Below are positions 49,136-60,749 of a DNA stretch of 64,000 nt, piece after piece; the stretch's first letter is position 1, and every line of letters starts with the position of its first letter. The notes below the pieces were generated by a model. That model did no database searches, was not told the DNA's origin, and saw nothing but the letters and a program-made list of their open reading frames with translations. The DNA is from Eonycteris spelaea. Its lineage: Eukaryota > Chordata > Mammalia > Chiroptera > Pteropodidae. Made by a program: the position numbers and the translations under genes. The stretch lies in NCBI GenBank assembly GCA_003508835.1, contig PUFA01000021.1, forward strand, positions 9,836,501 through 9,900,500, given 5' to 3'.

Positions 49136-50812
49136 TTTATATTTGTAGTATGTTTAATTGGATATTCTAATAGCTAATTCAGTATTCAGATAGTGGTAGA
49201 GCTAGAAAAATTGTCTTGTGTTAACAATAGTGATTTACACTTTCTGTTTACATTGGGAAAATTTTATTTTGTTATATTTTTCACTTTTCATCTTGGTTTT
49301 GAAATTTGTGGTTTATTTCGTTTTCAAAATTTCTTAATGTTATCTTAAAGCCAGAGCCAACACAAGGCATGGTGATGCATTTCGGAAGGCTGTCTGGTGC
49401 CATCTTCTGATTGGCTCTTTTGCCCCAAGTTGCCAGGTACCTTGCCTGCTCATCAGAAAACTCATTACATTTTAGTCTACCTAGAATTGTTCTCACCATT
49501 TAAATATAGAACATTGGAAATAGCCAATCCTTTGTTTTGCTCATCTTCTCTGATATTTAAATTGCGGAGAGAGAAGTCATTCTTTTCCCATTCTTAGTGA
49601 ATTTATTCTATACTCTGGACTTCATATTCTTAAGACTTACAGAGTCACTGAGTAAATCTGTTGGACTGAGAACTTGTCTAGCAGAGGTAGGAATAGCTGC
49701 ATGATGTTTAAAGACTCCTCAACCTTCAAGGGTCGTGACCACATGCCAAACACAATGCTAAGTGCTAAGGATACAATGATGGATCCTTTGTTTTTAAAAA
49801 GTTGTATGATGTAGAAGAGATAAGTGTACAGAAATCATCTGACTCCAATGTTGTTATTTAATGCTAGTGTTCTGCATAGAGATTATGAGCTGAAGTAGGA
49901 GTTAAAGGTCATCTTTTCAAACAAGGTAGGAAAGAAGTTAGTGGTAGCACAAACCAGTGGTGTGAGTACAGGTTCACACAGTACTGTCAGGTGATCCTTG
50001 TCTCATATCTGAATGTTGACAACAACACTAAACACCATGCACTGTGAGCGTTGTTTTGAAATCAAATTGCTTTTGCTGCTAAATACCGCATGGATGGGGT
50101 GGAAGAAATGTCTTTTTCTTCTGACTGTGAGCAACCAAAGAAGCTCTTGTCCCCAACCACAGCCCTCCTCAATAGTCAGGTATGAGAAATAGAGCTCCAG
50201 CTAAGAAGAGGTTAGTTGTGAGATCGATTAGATCTGGCAGGAAACATTCAACTTTGGCAGGTTTCCCAGCAGTCATGTAGTTTGGGAGCTGAACAGAAAT
50301 GTCCCACCAAGCTAAACACTAAGAACCTGTCACCATTCAATCATCTGCCAGCAGTAAAAGTCAATGAGCTTTGGAAAGAGGTTGTTTCAGATTCCCTAAC
50401 ATTTTTACAGCGAGAGCTATTAAATGTGAGTAGTTTCTCTCTCTTTGGAAAACATTTTTTTCCTTCTTTTTTTATTAGCAGAATCCTGGCAATTAATTTT
50501 TTTTTTTTTTAAGGAGCAGAGAGAAAAAAAAAAAGCCAGAGGCATACGTAGCATCTGAAACCTTATAATCACAAATTATTTGATGGCATTTTAAAAAACT
50601 GAAATCTTATTTAAAGGAAAGTCTGAGCTTTGAGAAAAGGACTGTCTCCACAGTCCTCCATGGGATAATTCAGCCTTATCTGAAACTAACCTTGGGGTCC
50701 TAGGTCCTTGGAATTGAACTTTATTAACAATAAATTAGGCTCTACCGTGGTTGCTGACAGTCCTGGATTTGGAGCCTAAAGGAGTACAAGACCCCTGTGT
50801 TTCTGAGTCTGG
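49136..50812. other. No gene seen
   Basis: Poly(T) at 50499-50510 and poly(A) at 50524-50535. The frame at 49281-49499 (minus) is unrecognised. Confidence 0.5.
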
Positions 50813-50866
50813 TCAGTTCAGTTCATTTCATTTCAGTTCAGTTCAATTCAATTCAATTAATTCAAG
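50813..50866. repeat. (TTCAG/TTCAA)n pentanucleotide repeat
   Basis: Ten tandem units of TTCAG, TTCAT or TTCAA spacing 5 bp, with variants segregated into blocks. Confidence 0.85.
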
Positions 50867-51344
50867 AAATGTTTGCTGATTATTCCAATATGTAATTTAC
50901 AGTATTTGGGGTGGTAGATTTTGGGAGGAAGTGGACTAATTCAGTGACTTTTAATTGACACCTCTCAGATCCCAGACAATGCCCAGAGAATCCATAACTT
51001 GCGCCAAGTGAGGGATTTGTTTTGAATTTTTGAAAATGACTATATTGGATGTGGTTTATTTAAAAATAGTTAGGCATAGTCAGTGGAATACACACACAGG
51101 CACGTAGTACACTCTATTCCTTGTATCAGTTAATAACATTTGTATTACTCTAACAGAAATACACATTCCAAAAGGAGTTGGTTCACATTTAAAAATAATC
51201 AAAGCCCATTACATCTCCCCAGGTGGCTAGTAAAACTGTGCTAGCTCATTTTATTTCTGATCAATTCTAGAAAGTTAAAAAATTTCATAGTGGATATCAG
51301 TAAAATAATTCATGTTCAAGACGTGTGGATTGACTGAAAAAATT
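50867..51344. other. No gene seen
   Basis: AT-rich sequence before an L1. Confidence 0.5.
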
Positions 51345-52840
51345 TTTTCCCAGCTCTATTGAATTATAATTGAGATATAACATTGTGCTAGTTTAAGGTG
51401 TACTGTGTATATACAGTATTAGCTAACACCTCCATCATGTCACATAATTACTATTTCTTTTTTGTGGTGAGAACACTTAAGATCTACTCTCTTAACAACT
51501 TTCAAGTATATAACACAGTATTGTTTTAGGTTCCACATGTAAGTGATACACAGTATTTATCTTTCTTTGACTTATTTCACTTAACATAATGTCCTATAGT
51601 TCCATCCATGTTGTCACAAAAGTCAGCATGTTCTTCATTCTCTTGGTGAATAATATCCCATTATATTTATACACTACATATTCTTCTATCCATACATTGA
51701 TGGACATTTAAGTTGTTTTCAAATTTGGGCTATTGTGAATAATGCTGCAATAAACATAGGAGTGTGGCTATCTCGATATTTTGTTTTGATTTCCTTTGGA
51801 TATATACCGAGAAGTGAAATTGCTGGATCATCATTCTATTTTTAAAATTTGAGAACTTTTCAACGTTATCTACAGTGGCTGTGTGAATTACATTCCCACC
51901 AGCAGTACACAAGGGTTCCCTTTTCTCTACTTCTTTATCAGCACATTTTATCTCTTGTCTTTTTAACGACAGCTTTCGATGATAGTGTAAGGTGATAACT
52001 CATTGTGGTTTCTATTTGCATTTCCCCAATGATTAGTAATGTTGGGCATCTTTCCATGTACCTGATAGACATTTATATGTCTTCTTTGGAAAAAAAATGT
52101 CTATTCGTTCCTGCCCATTTTCAAATCAGATTTTTTATTTGCTGTTGAGTAGTATGAGTTCCTTATATATGTTGGATATCAACCTCTTATCAGATAGATG
52201 TTTTGCAAATATTTTCTCCCATTCCATAGATTGCCTTTTCACTTTGGCAATTGTCTCTTTTGCTGTGCAGAGCCTTTAGTTTGATGTGGTTCCACACATT
52301 TATTTTTGCTTTCGTTGCTTGTGCTTCTGGTGTCAGACCCAAAAATCTTTGCCAGGACTAATGTCAAGAGCTCTATCCCTATGTTTTCTTCTAGGGTTTT
52401 ATAGTTTCTGGTTTTCTGTTTAAGCATTTAATCAATGTCAAGTTAATTTTTATTATGAGTGGTATAAGATAGGGGTCTAGTTTTATTTTTCTGCATGTGG
52501 TTATCCAGTTTCTCAATACCATTTACTGAAGAAACTATCCTTTCCCCATGAATATTCTTGGCTCCCTTATCAAACATTAGTTGATCATGTATGCAAGGGT
52601 TTATTCCTTGGGCCTTGATTCTGTTTCATTGGTCTCTGTGTCTATTTTTTATGTCAGTACCATATAGCTTTGATTATTATAGTTTTGTAATATGGTTCAA
52701 AATCGGGAAATGTGATGCCTTTAGCTTTGTTCTTTTTTCTCAGTATTGCCTTGATTTTTAGGGTCTTTTGAGGTTCCATATCAATTTAAAGATTTTTTTT
52801 TCACTTTCCGTGACATTGCAATTTTGATAAGAATATTCTG
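51345..52840 (-). mobile_element. 1.5 kb L1 3' fragment, antisense
   Basis: The plus strand reads 'cccagctctattgaattataattgagatat' (reversed 3'UTR), then 'tggtgaataatatcccattatatt', 'attgtgaataatgctgcaataaacatagg', 'ttggatatcaacctcttatcagatagatg', 'tatccagtttctcaataccatttactgaa', to 'accatatagctttgattattatagttttgtaatatgg', the reversed ORF2 and flanking order. It is 5'-truncated and has no long open frame. Confidence 0.92.
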
Positions 52841-54373
52841 TAGGTGTGATCTTCCTTGTGTGAATGGGGTGTAAGACTCTAGAGAGCCTGCCAGCCCTGC
52901 AGCATAGTGCTCTGGGCTTAGGATTCCCACCAGTTCTGTGGCAGCTGCAGGTGGAGGATTTTGCTGTTCGATTCCACCTGGTCTATTTGCTTAATCCTGC
53001 TCCTGTGATATTGTCACATCTGCTTTGAATAAGCTCATTAGGCAAAGTGGGGTCTGTGTCTCTAGGCTGAAGAGGAAAGACTTGATTTGGTTTGCAGAAT
53101 AGTTTTATGACTGTATGTGTGAATGGATAAGTAACTGTTTTTCCTTCTTGTACGCATGGCTAAATTTCCTCAGAGGCTTCGTTTATTGTAAGCTATCCTA
53201 TAGTTGTAACCTTGCAGTAGAGAGAGAGAGTAGCCCTCATCCACCTCTTTCTGTTGGTGACCAGAAACATCTAAGAAAAAAAATCTGATATTCATAAATG
53301 ACTCTGGTCTGCTCCCATCAGTATGTTTGTTGTGTTAACAAACACTTAATAGAGTTTTCTCCTTCATTGCACTGGAAGGGGAAGGACTTTGCTAATTAGA
53401 AAGAATGAATGGAGAATATGATGTGATGTATCTCTAATTATTTTTTCTTTACCTTTAGATGGAACTTCTAAAAGGTATTTGGTGTTTGAAGAATTTTCAA
53501 AAGAATTTTTCTTTTTATGTTTTATCTACATGACGCCTTTTTTCTCTGGGAGCAATGTCAGAGAAGGGTATTCTGAAAGAAAATTCTGTTGCTGTGATTA
53601 AAAGAAACATTCACGATTTATGAAAGCAGTTATATATGGGAAAAGCCTAGTGCTGAAAGTGAGGTCAAGCAAAAAACTGGAAATAGATTTCTTCAGCCCT
53701 ATATAAAGGACACGTTAAAAAATCTTATTCACAAACTTCTCCCAATCTAAGTATACATAGTAGATGTGTATTTGGTGACAAAGTAAAACGATGTTTTGCA
53801 AACTTACGTGAAAATCTGAACATTTTGCTTATAGTTCTTCTAAGATTAGCACTGTAGGAACACTAAGGAACAAATTGAGAAAAACAAACAATAGTTACTT
53901 AATTAAAGACACTGAAAAGAGAACAGAAGAAAATTGCTGGGTTGAAATATATTTGTTTTTTCAGAATTCTTGCTCTTTTGCTTATATTTTGAAGGAGAGA
54001 ACTCCGGGTTTCCAGGAAATGTTTGCCCAAAACATTCTCTTCCCTTGCTTGCGTATGTTGCTCAGGCTCTAATGACCAGCAAAGAAGAAATGACTTATGT
54101 GTGCTTTTATTCCTACCAGAAAATGAATTTTATTAGTGTCTATCACTTACACTTAATACATTTGCAACAACTTCATGTGTTGGAACTAGGTAATAAAAAT
54201 GAGATTTCATTTAACAAAATGATATTCTGACATTCATAAAATAAATTAGTGGAGTCAGCCAGCTTAGGAAAAGGCTGCGCACTGAATGATAAGAATTTAA
54301 ATAACATAAAGTGCGATGTCAATGTAGCTGGAGTAATAATATGCAAATTTTTACTAAAAAGGTAGAAAGACGA
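52841..54373. other. No gene seen
   Basis: Slightly GC-richer at 52840-53000. Frames at 53875-54230 are unrecognised. Confidence 0.45.
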
Positions 54374-54720
54374 TAATTTATTTATTTATTTATTTAAATT
54401 TATTGGGGGTAACATTGATTAATACAATTATATAATTTTCAGGTGTATATTATAATTTGACATCTGTATATTCTATTGTGTGTTTACCACCCAAAGTCCA
54501 GTTTCCTTCAGCTACCATATATTTGATCCCATTACCCACTTTGCCATACCCCCTCCCTCCCTATGTTTGACCCCCTTTCCCCTGTCTACCTCCTCCCTCC
54601 TCCCCCATCCCCTACCCTCTGGTAACCACTAGTCTATAGTCTACGTCCATGTTCTCTGTTGTTTGTCCTGCTCATTAGTTGCTTTAGGTTTATATTCCAC
54701 ATGTAAATGATATCATGTGG
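54374..54720 (-). mobile_element. L1 3' end, antisense (bat-like tail)
   Basis: A (TTTA)n tail is followed by 'tttattgggggtaacattgattaatacaattatata', 'ttcaggtgtatattataatttgacatctgtat', 'gtttaccacccaaagtccag', and 'cccctaccctctggtaaccactagtct'. This matches an L1 3'UTR that I associate with bats. Confidence 0.75.
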
Positions 54721-55604
54721 ATTTTGAAAAATCGTAATCTACCTAAGGAGTCCAGACTTTACACAACTAGTTTGGGTATGGCCAATGAAAATCCTCAGTT
54801 GGTACAATTTGCTGGCTTTGAATAATTTGTAACAAATTGAGACTCAAAAAAATAATAATAACAATACTATAGGAACCATTATGAAAGTGGGAAAACTTCA
54901 CTCTTTAAATGATGTAAATCTAAGCAAATTCTATGACCTTCAAATAGAAGACTGTTAGACTAATAAAATATTGGTTAAATAATACATGAGGCTAAGTAAA
55001 TGGGTATGATTTCTACAATTTTCTTTTACCTCAGTTGATGTCACATTTATCTTTACACTTGCAACTGTATTTTAGATTAAATTCGTAGGAAGAAGGAAAC
55101 ATTTTACATTTCTTTTTTACAAAGCATTTTATCAATTGTCTTCATTTCCACTTTCTGCTACTAAAATGGTAATGGCAAGATTTTTCAAGCAATAGTGGCT
55201 CATTCATGATTGAATGATTCTTTTTAAATCAATGCAGAATAGGCAACATCTGAAGGTCAATGCCTCAAGATAAAGCAGCTCATCATTTATGAATTTTTGA
55301 TGGCTTTGAGAAGATTATGATACAAACACAGTTCATTCTTTTTAGTTTTTCTTACTGTTTTGCCTCTGGGTCACCGTTAATCTTTTTCAGTTGAACCCTT
55401 ATGTGAAATTGTAACTTTTTTAAAATGCGTAATTAAAACATCATAGGAAGCCACTGACACAAACGTCCCACACCATGACAGTCAAAACTCATTATACATG
55501 AGTTTATCTTTGTATCTTACTACTCTCCTTCACTAACCAATATAATTGACAGTTTTCAAGTACAAATGAGTGAAAGAAGGTGGGTTGTGTAGAATTATTG
55601 AATT
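54721..55604. other. No gene seen
   Basis: AT-rich with no long frame. Confidence 0.5.
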
Positions 55605-55700
55605 TTAGAACTAGAAGGAGATTTACTGTTCGTCTACTCCAACTTCCTTACTTAACAGGCGAGAAAGTGAAGGTCATATAGGTAATGCCTTGTCTACGGT
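55605..55700. repeat. Ancient dispersed repeat, MIR-like tail
   Basis: 'tagaactagaaggagatttactgttcgtctactccaac' ... 'ggcgagaaagtgaaggtcat' is the widespread 'agagctggaaggga(c)cttagagatcatctagtccaac ... gatgaggaaactgaggcc' phrase. A related copy is at 58500-58600. Confidence 0.5.
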
Positions 55701-56535
55701 AACGGGTCTCATGTTTCTATTCTTTTGTCTTCCTCTAACGTTAAATTCAATTAGCTTATTATAGCCAAGAAACCCAAAAAACCCTTTGAATACTTTGTTT
55801 ACTGGCATTGCTTCTTCCTCCATCTGGGTGGTCAACTGTTCTACATGCTTCGTGCTCCTTCTTGGGGATCTGAACCCTTATTTCCCATCTCATTTACCAT
55901 CTCTAAACTGGCCAGTCCACATACTTGCTCAAAGGACTGACTCCTAAGAATCACTTGGCTCAGGAGACAGCACAAGGTTTGCAGGGGCCATGATTTCTGC
56001 TGGTACTGATAATTATTCTTAATCCATGGCTCAGCTACAGAAGAATCCACATTGAACTAAATAGATAATTTATTATTTAAAAATTGAGGAAAAAACATTT
56101 TAAAAATGATCTAAAGGGTTTGTATTTTTGCTAGTTTCATCAAAGAGGGGGGCCCTTCCATATTCATTACTAGATCAATATATTTTTATAATCACATTGA
56201 AAGAAATCAAAACAAGGCATAAATCCAAAATTTAATTTTCATAATGCTTCTCAAAGATATAATCTGAAAAATAAAATTAACTAGAGAGATTTTTAATTAA
56301 GAATGTTTTGGCCTCAGATGTGAAGATGCGTTTTTGATCTTTATTCTCCTAGGAAATGAAGGAAGTGCCAGCTTTTGAAAAGAAACAGGAGAATATATTA
56401 CGAGATACCATATTTGATTATTTTAGCTTTTTATTTGCAGGGAGATAGCGGGACAAAATTATGCTCATTTAACCACATATAGCAAGTATTAGGGACTGAT
56501 TATTTTTTTACATTTCTCTCCTTTTTTTCTATTCT
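55701..56535. other. No gene seen
   Basis: A 69-codon frame at 55841-56050 (minus) is not recognised. Confidence 0.45.
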
Positions 56536-56556
56536 TCCCCCCACCCCCCACCCCCT
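56536..56556. repeat. C-rich tract (G-quadruplex-capable on the minus strand)
   Basis: Runs of 6, 6 and 5 C separated by single A; the minus strand is correspondingly G-rich. Confidence 0.8.
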
Positions 56557-56704
56557 GTGCTTTCTTTTCCCGTTTTGATGGTGGAGTATGTCAGCTTCAT
56601 GAGATAAATTCGTACATCCTCTCTTCTACCTTAATGAGGAGAACACATATAAGAATGAACAACCCAAATTCCAGGAAATATACCAACTTAGAACTATTGT
56701 AATA

Positions 56705-56965
56705 TATTTATCCCTTGCTATTCAAATCTATTCAGTCTCTAAGTTGGGATAGTGGGAGTTCCAATAGAAGATTCAGGTAATAAGGACCATTGTGAATTAT
56801 CTAAATTTATTCATGTCCTGAATTTTGGATATAAAGTAGTAAGATTTTAGAAATTGAGGGATATGTTTCCTACAAGTAGACCATCCTCGCTAATTTTATC
56901 TGAATCTATTCTGTTTCTAAGTTTGGAGAGTGAGGCTTCAATAGAATACTGCAAGTATTTTTAGG
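56705..56965. repeat. Diverged local duplication, about 180 bp apart
   Basis: 'atctattcagtctctaagtt' near 56727 and 'atctattctgtttctaagtt' near 56905, each followed by similar text up to '...caatagaa', share roughly three quarters of positions over about 50 bp. Confidence 0.45.
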
Positions 56966-57218
56966 TCTATAGGTTAAACCATTCCACTTCTGGGCTTCCC
57001 ATGGACACTGGATATTTTTATCATCAATCAACTGGAAAGAGAGTTTTGGGAGAAGAACATTAATGAGGTGTGAGGTACAAAGCATCTTTTCACTCAGGGG
57101 GCTAGTAGTTAGTTTGTTTCTAGATTTAAAGCACAAAGATGTCTGGAGTAGATCCAGGGAAGGGAGTGTTGGGTGTGTAGTGAGAGAAATGATTAAAACT
57201 CTTTTCAAGTGGAAGTGG

Positions 57219-57220
<2 letters not shown>

Positions 57221-57266
<46 letters not shown>
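57221..57266. repeat. (GT)23 microsatellite
   Basis: Uninterrupted GT dinucleotides over 46 bp. Confidence 0.95.
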
Positions 57267-57268
<2 letters not shown>

Positions 57269-57637
57269 GAGAATGTGAGTGAGCGAGCGAGAGTTGTGTC
57301 CAAAATGTATAAACCTAAGCTTATACAAGAGTCATAACTTATTTTTCTTACTTTATGACTCATCCATAGCCTCTGACTTCCAGCATAACCAATTAAAAGT
57401 TCCACCTGCTTTCACTTGTACATAGGAAATTAAAAAGGAAGCTATTTCCATGTTCAAGTTGAATGCACCATGGGATATGTCCTATTACCAGACTAAAGAC
57501 AGGGATTTTTATAGCAATCATTGGATATAAACAGCAATGTCCGAATAGCATGACATTATGAGAGGTGTTAGCAGTAGAGGCAAAGGCTGATAGCAAGATA
57601 AAATATCCTAAATGGAACATAGTCATGTAACTGTGAA

Positions 57638-57680
57638 AGCAGCAGCAACTCCTGCTGCTGCTGCTGCTACTACTACTATT

Positions 57681-57730
<50 letters not shown>
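57638..57730. repeat. CAG...CTG hairpin followed by (CTG)5 and (CTA)n
   Basis: GCAGCAGC (about 57639-57646) pairs with the following (CTG)5 (57652-57666). CTA units then run to 57730 with one interruption (TTTA at about 57679-57682), about 20 units. The minus-strand frame at 57393-57734 reads this as poly-Val and is not a gene. Confidence 0.92.
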
Positions 57731-57754
57731 ACATGATTGAATACAGTTATTAAG

Positions 57755-57965
57755 ATCTTTGTGTCTAGCATTGTTTTAACAACTTTCATGAATAAATTCA
57801 CTTAATATTCATGACAGTCTTATGAGTTTGCTATTATTACCCCCATTTTGCAGAGAAGGGGACTAAGTCGCAGAAGATTAAGGAAAGTCCAAGATCACAG
57901 GGCTAAGTAATGTCGCCAGGCAAACCTTCCTGCAGAGCCTCTGTTCCCAACTGCCCTATTATTCT
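57755..57965 (-). repeat. MIR SINE, reverse
   Basis: 'attcacttaatattcatgacagtcttatgagtttgctattattacccccattttgcagagaaggggactaag' and 'ccaagatcacagggctaagtaatg' follow reversed MIR closely. Confidence 0.8.
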
Positions 57966-58499
57966 ATAAAGTGACTCCACAGGGTTGGGAAATAGTTACA
58001 TGAGAACTAATATCTGGCAATAAAGCTGGTGGAGTCTTCATAAAAAAGAAAATGGGTTTCATTTGCAATCTTATTTCCAAACAAAGTTTGAGATATTTGG
58101 ATTATATTATATCTTTCTTACTGTAAGTTTATCGTGTTAGTACTTAATTTCTTCAATAAAACATTATGATTTTTTTCTCTTTAGGATATTTCAACCTATC
58201 TTTTGTGTAGAACATCCATTATAATGTAGGATAATGAGAAAGTTAATTTTACAACATTCATCTTCAATATAGCTTCCAAATTATGTTGATGCTTGTTTTG
58301 ACACTTGATATAGTTTTAGACTGAGAGGCAAAGAAAAAAGAATTATTCTATTTTTGTATATTTTCGCTAGAGATATATGCACTTAAGTGAACTGTGAACT
58401 CACTCTATCTGTATTCAGCTATTTCTCTGGAAGCCAAGCTGTAGTAAGTACAAGCTAACGGTCTAAATAGTTATGGGTATTAACATGGTATCATGACAC
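57966..58499. other. No gene seen
   Basis: AT-rich sequence. Confidence 0.5.
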
Positions 58500-58600
58500 G
58501 TTAGGGCTGAAAGAGGCCATGGGACCCATCCTGCCCCTAGAGATGAGACTGGGAAAACTGAGGCTCAGGACAATGGACAGCAGTGGAATCATCAATATTC
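58500..58600. repeat. Ancient dispersed repeat, second copy
   Basis: 'agggctgaaagaggccatgggacccatcctgcccctagagatgagactgggaaaactgaggctcagg' shares the family phrase of 55605-55700. Confidence 0.5.
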
Positions 58601-59189
58601 CCGATAGCAGTTATATGTTGGATGCAAGAGTAGACAATAGCATGAAACTTGATGCCCGATATCTTTGAGCTGTAGCCACAATACTGCTCATTTGGAATAT
58701 ATGTATGGAGAGAACAAACAGTAGGTTAGAATAAAGAAGATTGCTCTTGGGTCAGGAGAAGAATTTTATTTTTGACTGAGCTCTATTTTCCTTTCATTTG
58801 CTTTTCAGGACTAAAATTGGAAAATATTTTCATTCCTCTCCCTTCACCTTACTTTTTTCCTTCCTTCTTAAGAGTCCTTAGTAAATATTTTTGTGATTGT
58901 TCTGATGTTTGAGAAAACAAAGAAATTTTCTTATTTCCTTTCAAAGCACCTAATTGAAATTTGATATCATCTATTAAGCGATTTATCTGTAGCGTTTATA
59001 TGTAGTCATCAAGAAGCCTTGCATAAAAGCAATTATGTTTGGTAATTCCCAGCTCAAGAGGATAAGTGTCCTTTAAAATCTCTAGATGCCATTTCAGGAA
59101 AAAGGCACAAAGTAAAAGAGAAATAGACTTGTTCTCAACCAAAAGCCTCTTTTGAAACAAAGTTCTAAATGACAGTGATCTAAGGGCTC
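58601..59189. other. No gene seen
   Basis: AT-rich sequence. Confidence 0.5.
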
Positions 59190-59295
59190 ACCCAGGGATA
59201 GTTTTAGTCTTGGCACTATTAACATTTGGGCTGGATAATTCTTTGCTGTGAGAGGTGTCCTGTGCACTAAAAGTACTGAGCTCTTTAAAATGCAC
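59190..59295 (-). mobile_element. MER20-type hAT fragment
   Basis: 'cttggcactattaacatttgggctggataattctttgctgtgagaggtgtcctgtgcact' is close to reversed MER20 ('ctcggcactattgacattttgggccggataattctttgttgtggggg'). Confidence 0.8.
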
Positions 59296-59469
59296 TCAGT
59301 GACATTTTACAATGAGTTTCATCCATGCACATACTTCTTTTAGATACCCCAATCCAACAATAATAAACAACGTGGCCTTAGACAGGTTAAAAAAGTCTAA
59401 TAACTGTTCACACGAATAACAGTTTTCAAAATATTTAAAAACATCTCATTTTTCCCTTGTAAAAGCTGT
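59296..59469. other. No feature seen
   Basis: Short AT-rich spacer. Confidence 0.4.
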
Positions 59470-59585
59470 GTGAGTTATGTTAAAAGTTTGTAAATATTAT
59501 TTCCCTCTTACAGCTGAAGAAACAAGGCCACAATGAAGGTCACATTGCTAGTTCACACACAGATAGATTTAGAGAGTGAGTCCCT
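59470..59585 (-). repeat. MIR-type fragment, reverse
   Basis: 'ttatttccctcttacagctgaagaaac' and 'gaaggtcacattgctagttc' follow reversed MIR. Confidence 0.5.
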
Positions 59586-59639
59586 TGCCCTCGCAAAGTT
59601 CCATCACAGAGACCATCACGGTGAGCGGGGAGTCTGAGA

Positions 59640-59860
59640 CGGGGGATGGCTTGGGTTCAAATTTTGGTCCTATCAATTATTAGCCTTGGGAAACGGCCGC
59701 TAGTTTAATCTCACTAGTTTTTCAGTCTCCCTATTCGTAAAATATTATATTATGAAGTTCGAAGTTACTTACTTTATATTATTGTAAGGAATAAATAATC
59801 AATGCTTACAGATACATAGTAAGTGCATAATAACCATTAGGTATTATTAACAACCATTCG
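59640..59860 (+). repeat. MIR SINE
   Basis: 'cttgggttcaaattttggtcc', 'ctcactagtttttcagtctccctattcgtaaaat', 'attgtaaggaataaataatc', 'catagtaagtgcataata' in forward MIR order. Confidence 0.7.
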
Positions 59861-59894
59861 TCTTCTTATTGTTAAGCATGAATGAAAAATAAAT

Positions 59895-60115
59895 AGACCG
59901 CCCAGCTTTGAAGCCACACTCCATCACTTATGAGCCATCTGACCCTGCAACAGGGTTGATCCTCTCTCTGCCTTAGTTTTCTTATCCATAGAGGAGGATA
60001 ATGATGAGAACTGCTTCACTTCATGGAGTTTTTGTGAGAATTAAATGCCACATAATAAAAGGTCACTGCATGTAAATAATAATAATATTAGTTATAATTA
60101 TAACTAGTATAATAA
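59895..60115 (+). repeat. MIR SINE
   Basis: 'tccatcacttatgagccatctgaccc', 'cctctctctgccttagttttcttatcca', 'gtttttgtgagaattaaatgcc' in forward MIR order. Confidence 0.75.
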
Positions 60116-60199
60116 TTGATAGCATCATTGTGCACTAAGTATTTTGGCATTATTCCCACGCAGCTAAATTTGAGCTTAGCCTGAACAGTCTTGCCTGAT

Positions 60200-60495
60200 A
60201 CCTATATCAGTGAGGATTTTCATGAGCCAGAGGCAGCAACAGCTGTCATTTCGGACAAAGAGGAAGTTTTTTGAACAAATACTGTTAGACAATCAGAGCA
60301 AGGCTGGAGGTCTGCATCAGGGAAAAGGGTCAGACATCAAGGTAAGCCAGAAGTCTAGGATCAGGGGCGGTTGCGGGTGTCACCCAGCAGGAGCAGAGTG
60401 GATGCTGTCACCGTGGCCTATAGCCTCTATCCAGTCCCCAGAGCCTGTGCTGTTCAGAGGGTGCTGCAGAAGGTGGTACACTTGTGGGATGAATT
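60200..60495. repeat. Possible ancient repeat, class uncertain
   Basis: 'atcagtgaggattttcatgagccagaggcagcaac' has the feel of the repeat at 43385. A 95-codon frame (60210-60497) covers it without recognisable domains. Confidence 0.25.
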
Positions 60496-60749
60496 AGCGA
60501 CATTAATTACCCACAAAAATTAATTAAGGTAAAGGTAGTCATTACAACAAATGACCCATGTGGGTAATTAGAATAGTTCTAAATATATAGATAAACCTGC
60601 CTTTCTTTTCCTGCCTAATCACAGTAAAACCAGGTGGAAAATATCTCTTGAAAAAGTGTTAAAGAATCAAATAGACTTTAAAACGGCGGGTGTAGCCTGG
60701 CTTTATGTAGAAGGGGGAAAATAGTGATTCCAGATTTGGGTCCACTTAG

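Noticed and set aside
57063..57269. 68-codon plus ORF ending in alternating Val-Cys
   Set aside because: Its end is the GT microsatellite.
57393..57734. 113-codon minus-strand ORF with a poly-Val stretch
   Set aside because: The valines are a reading of the CTA microsatellite; the rest has no recognisable content.
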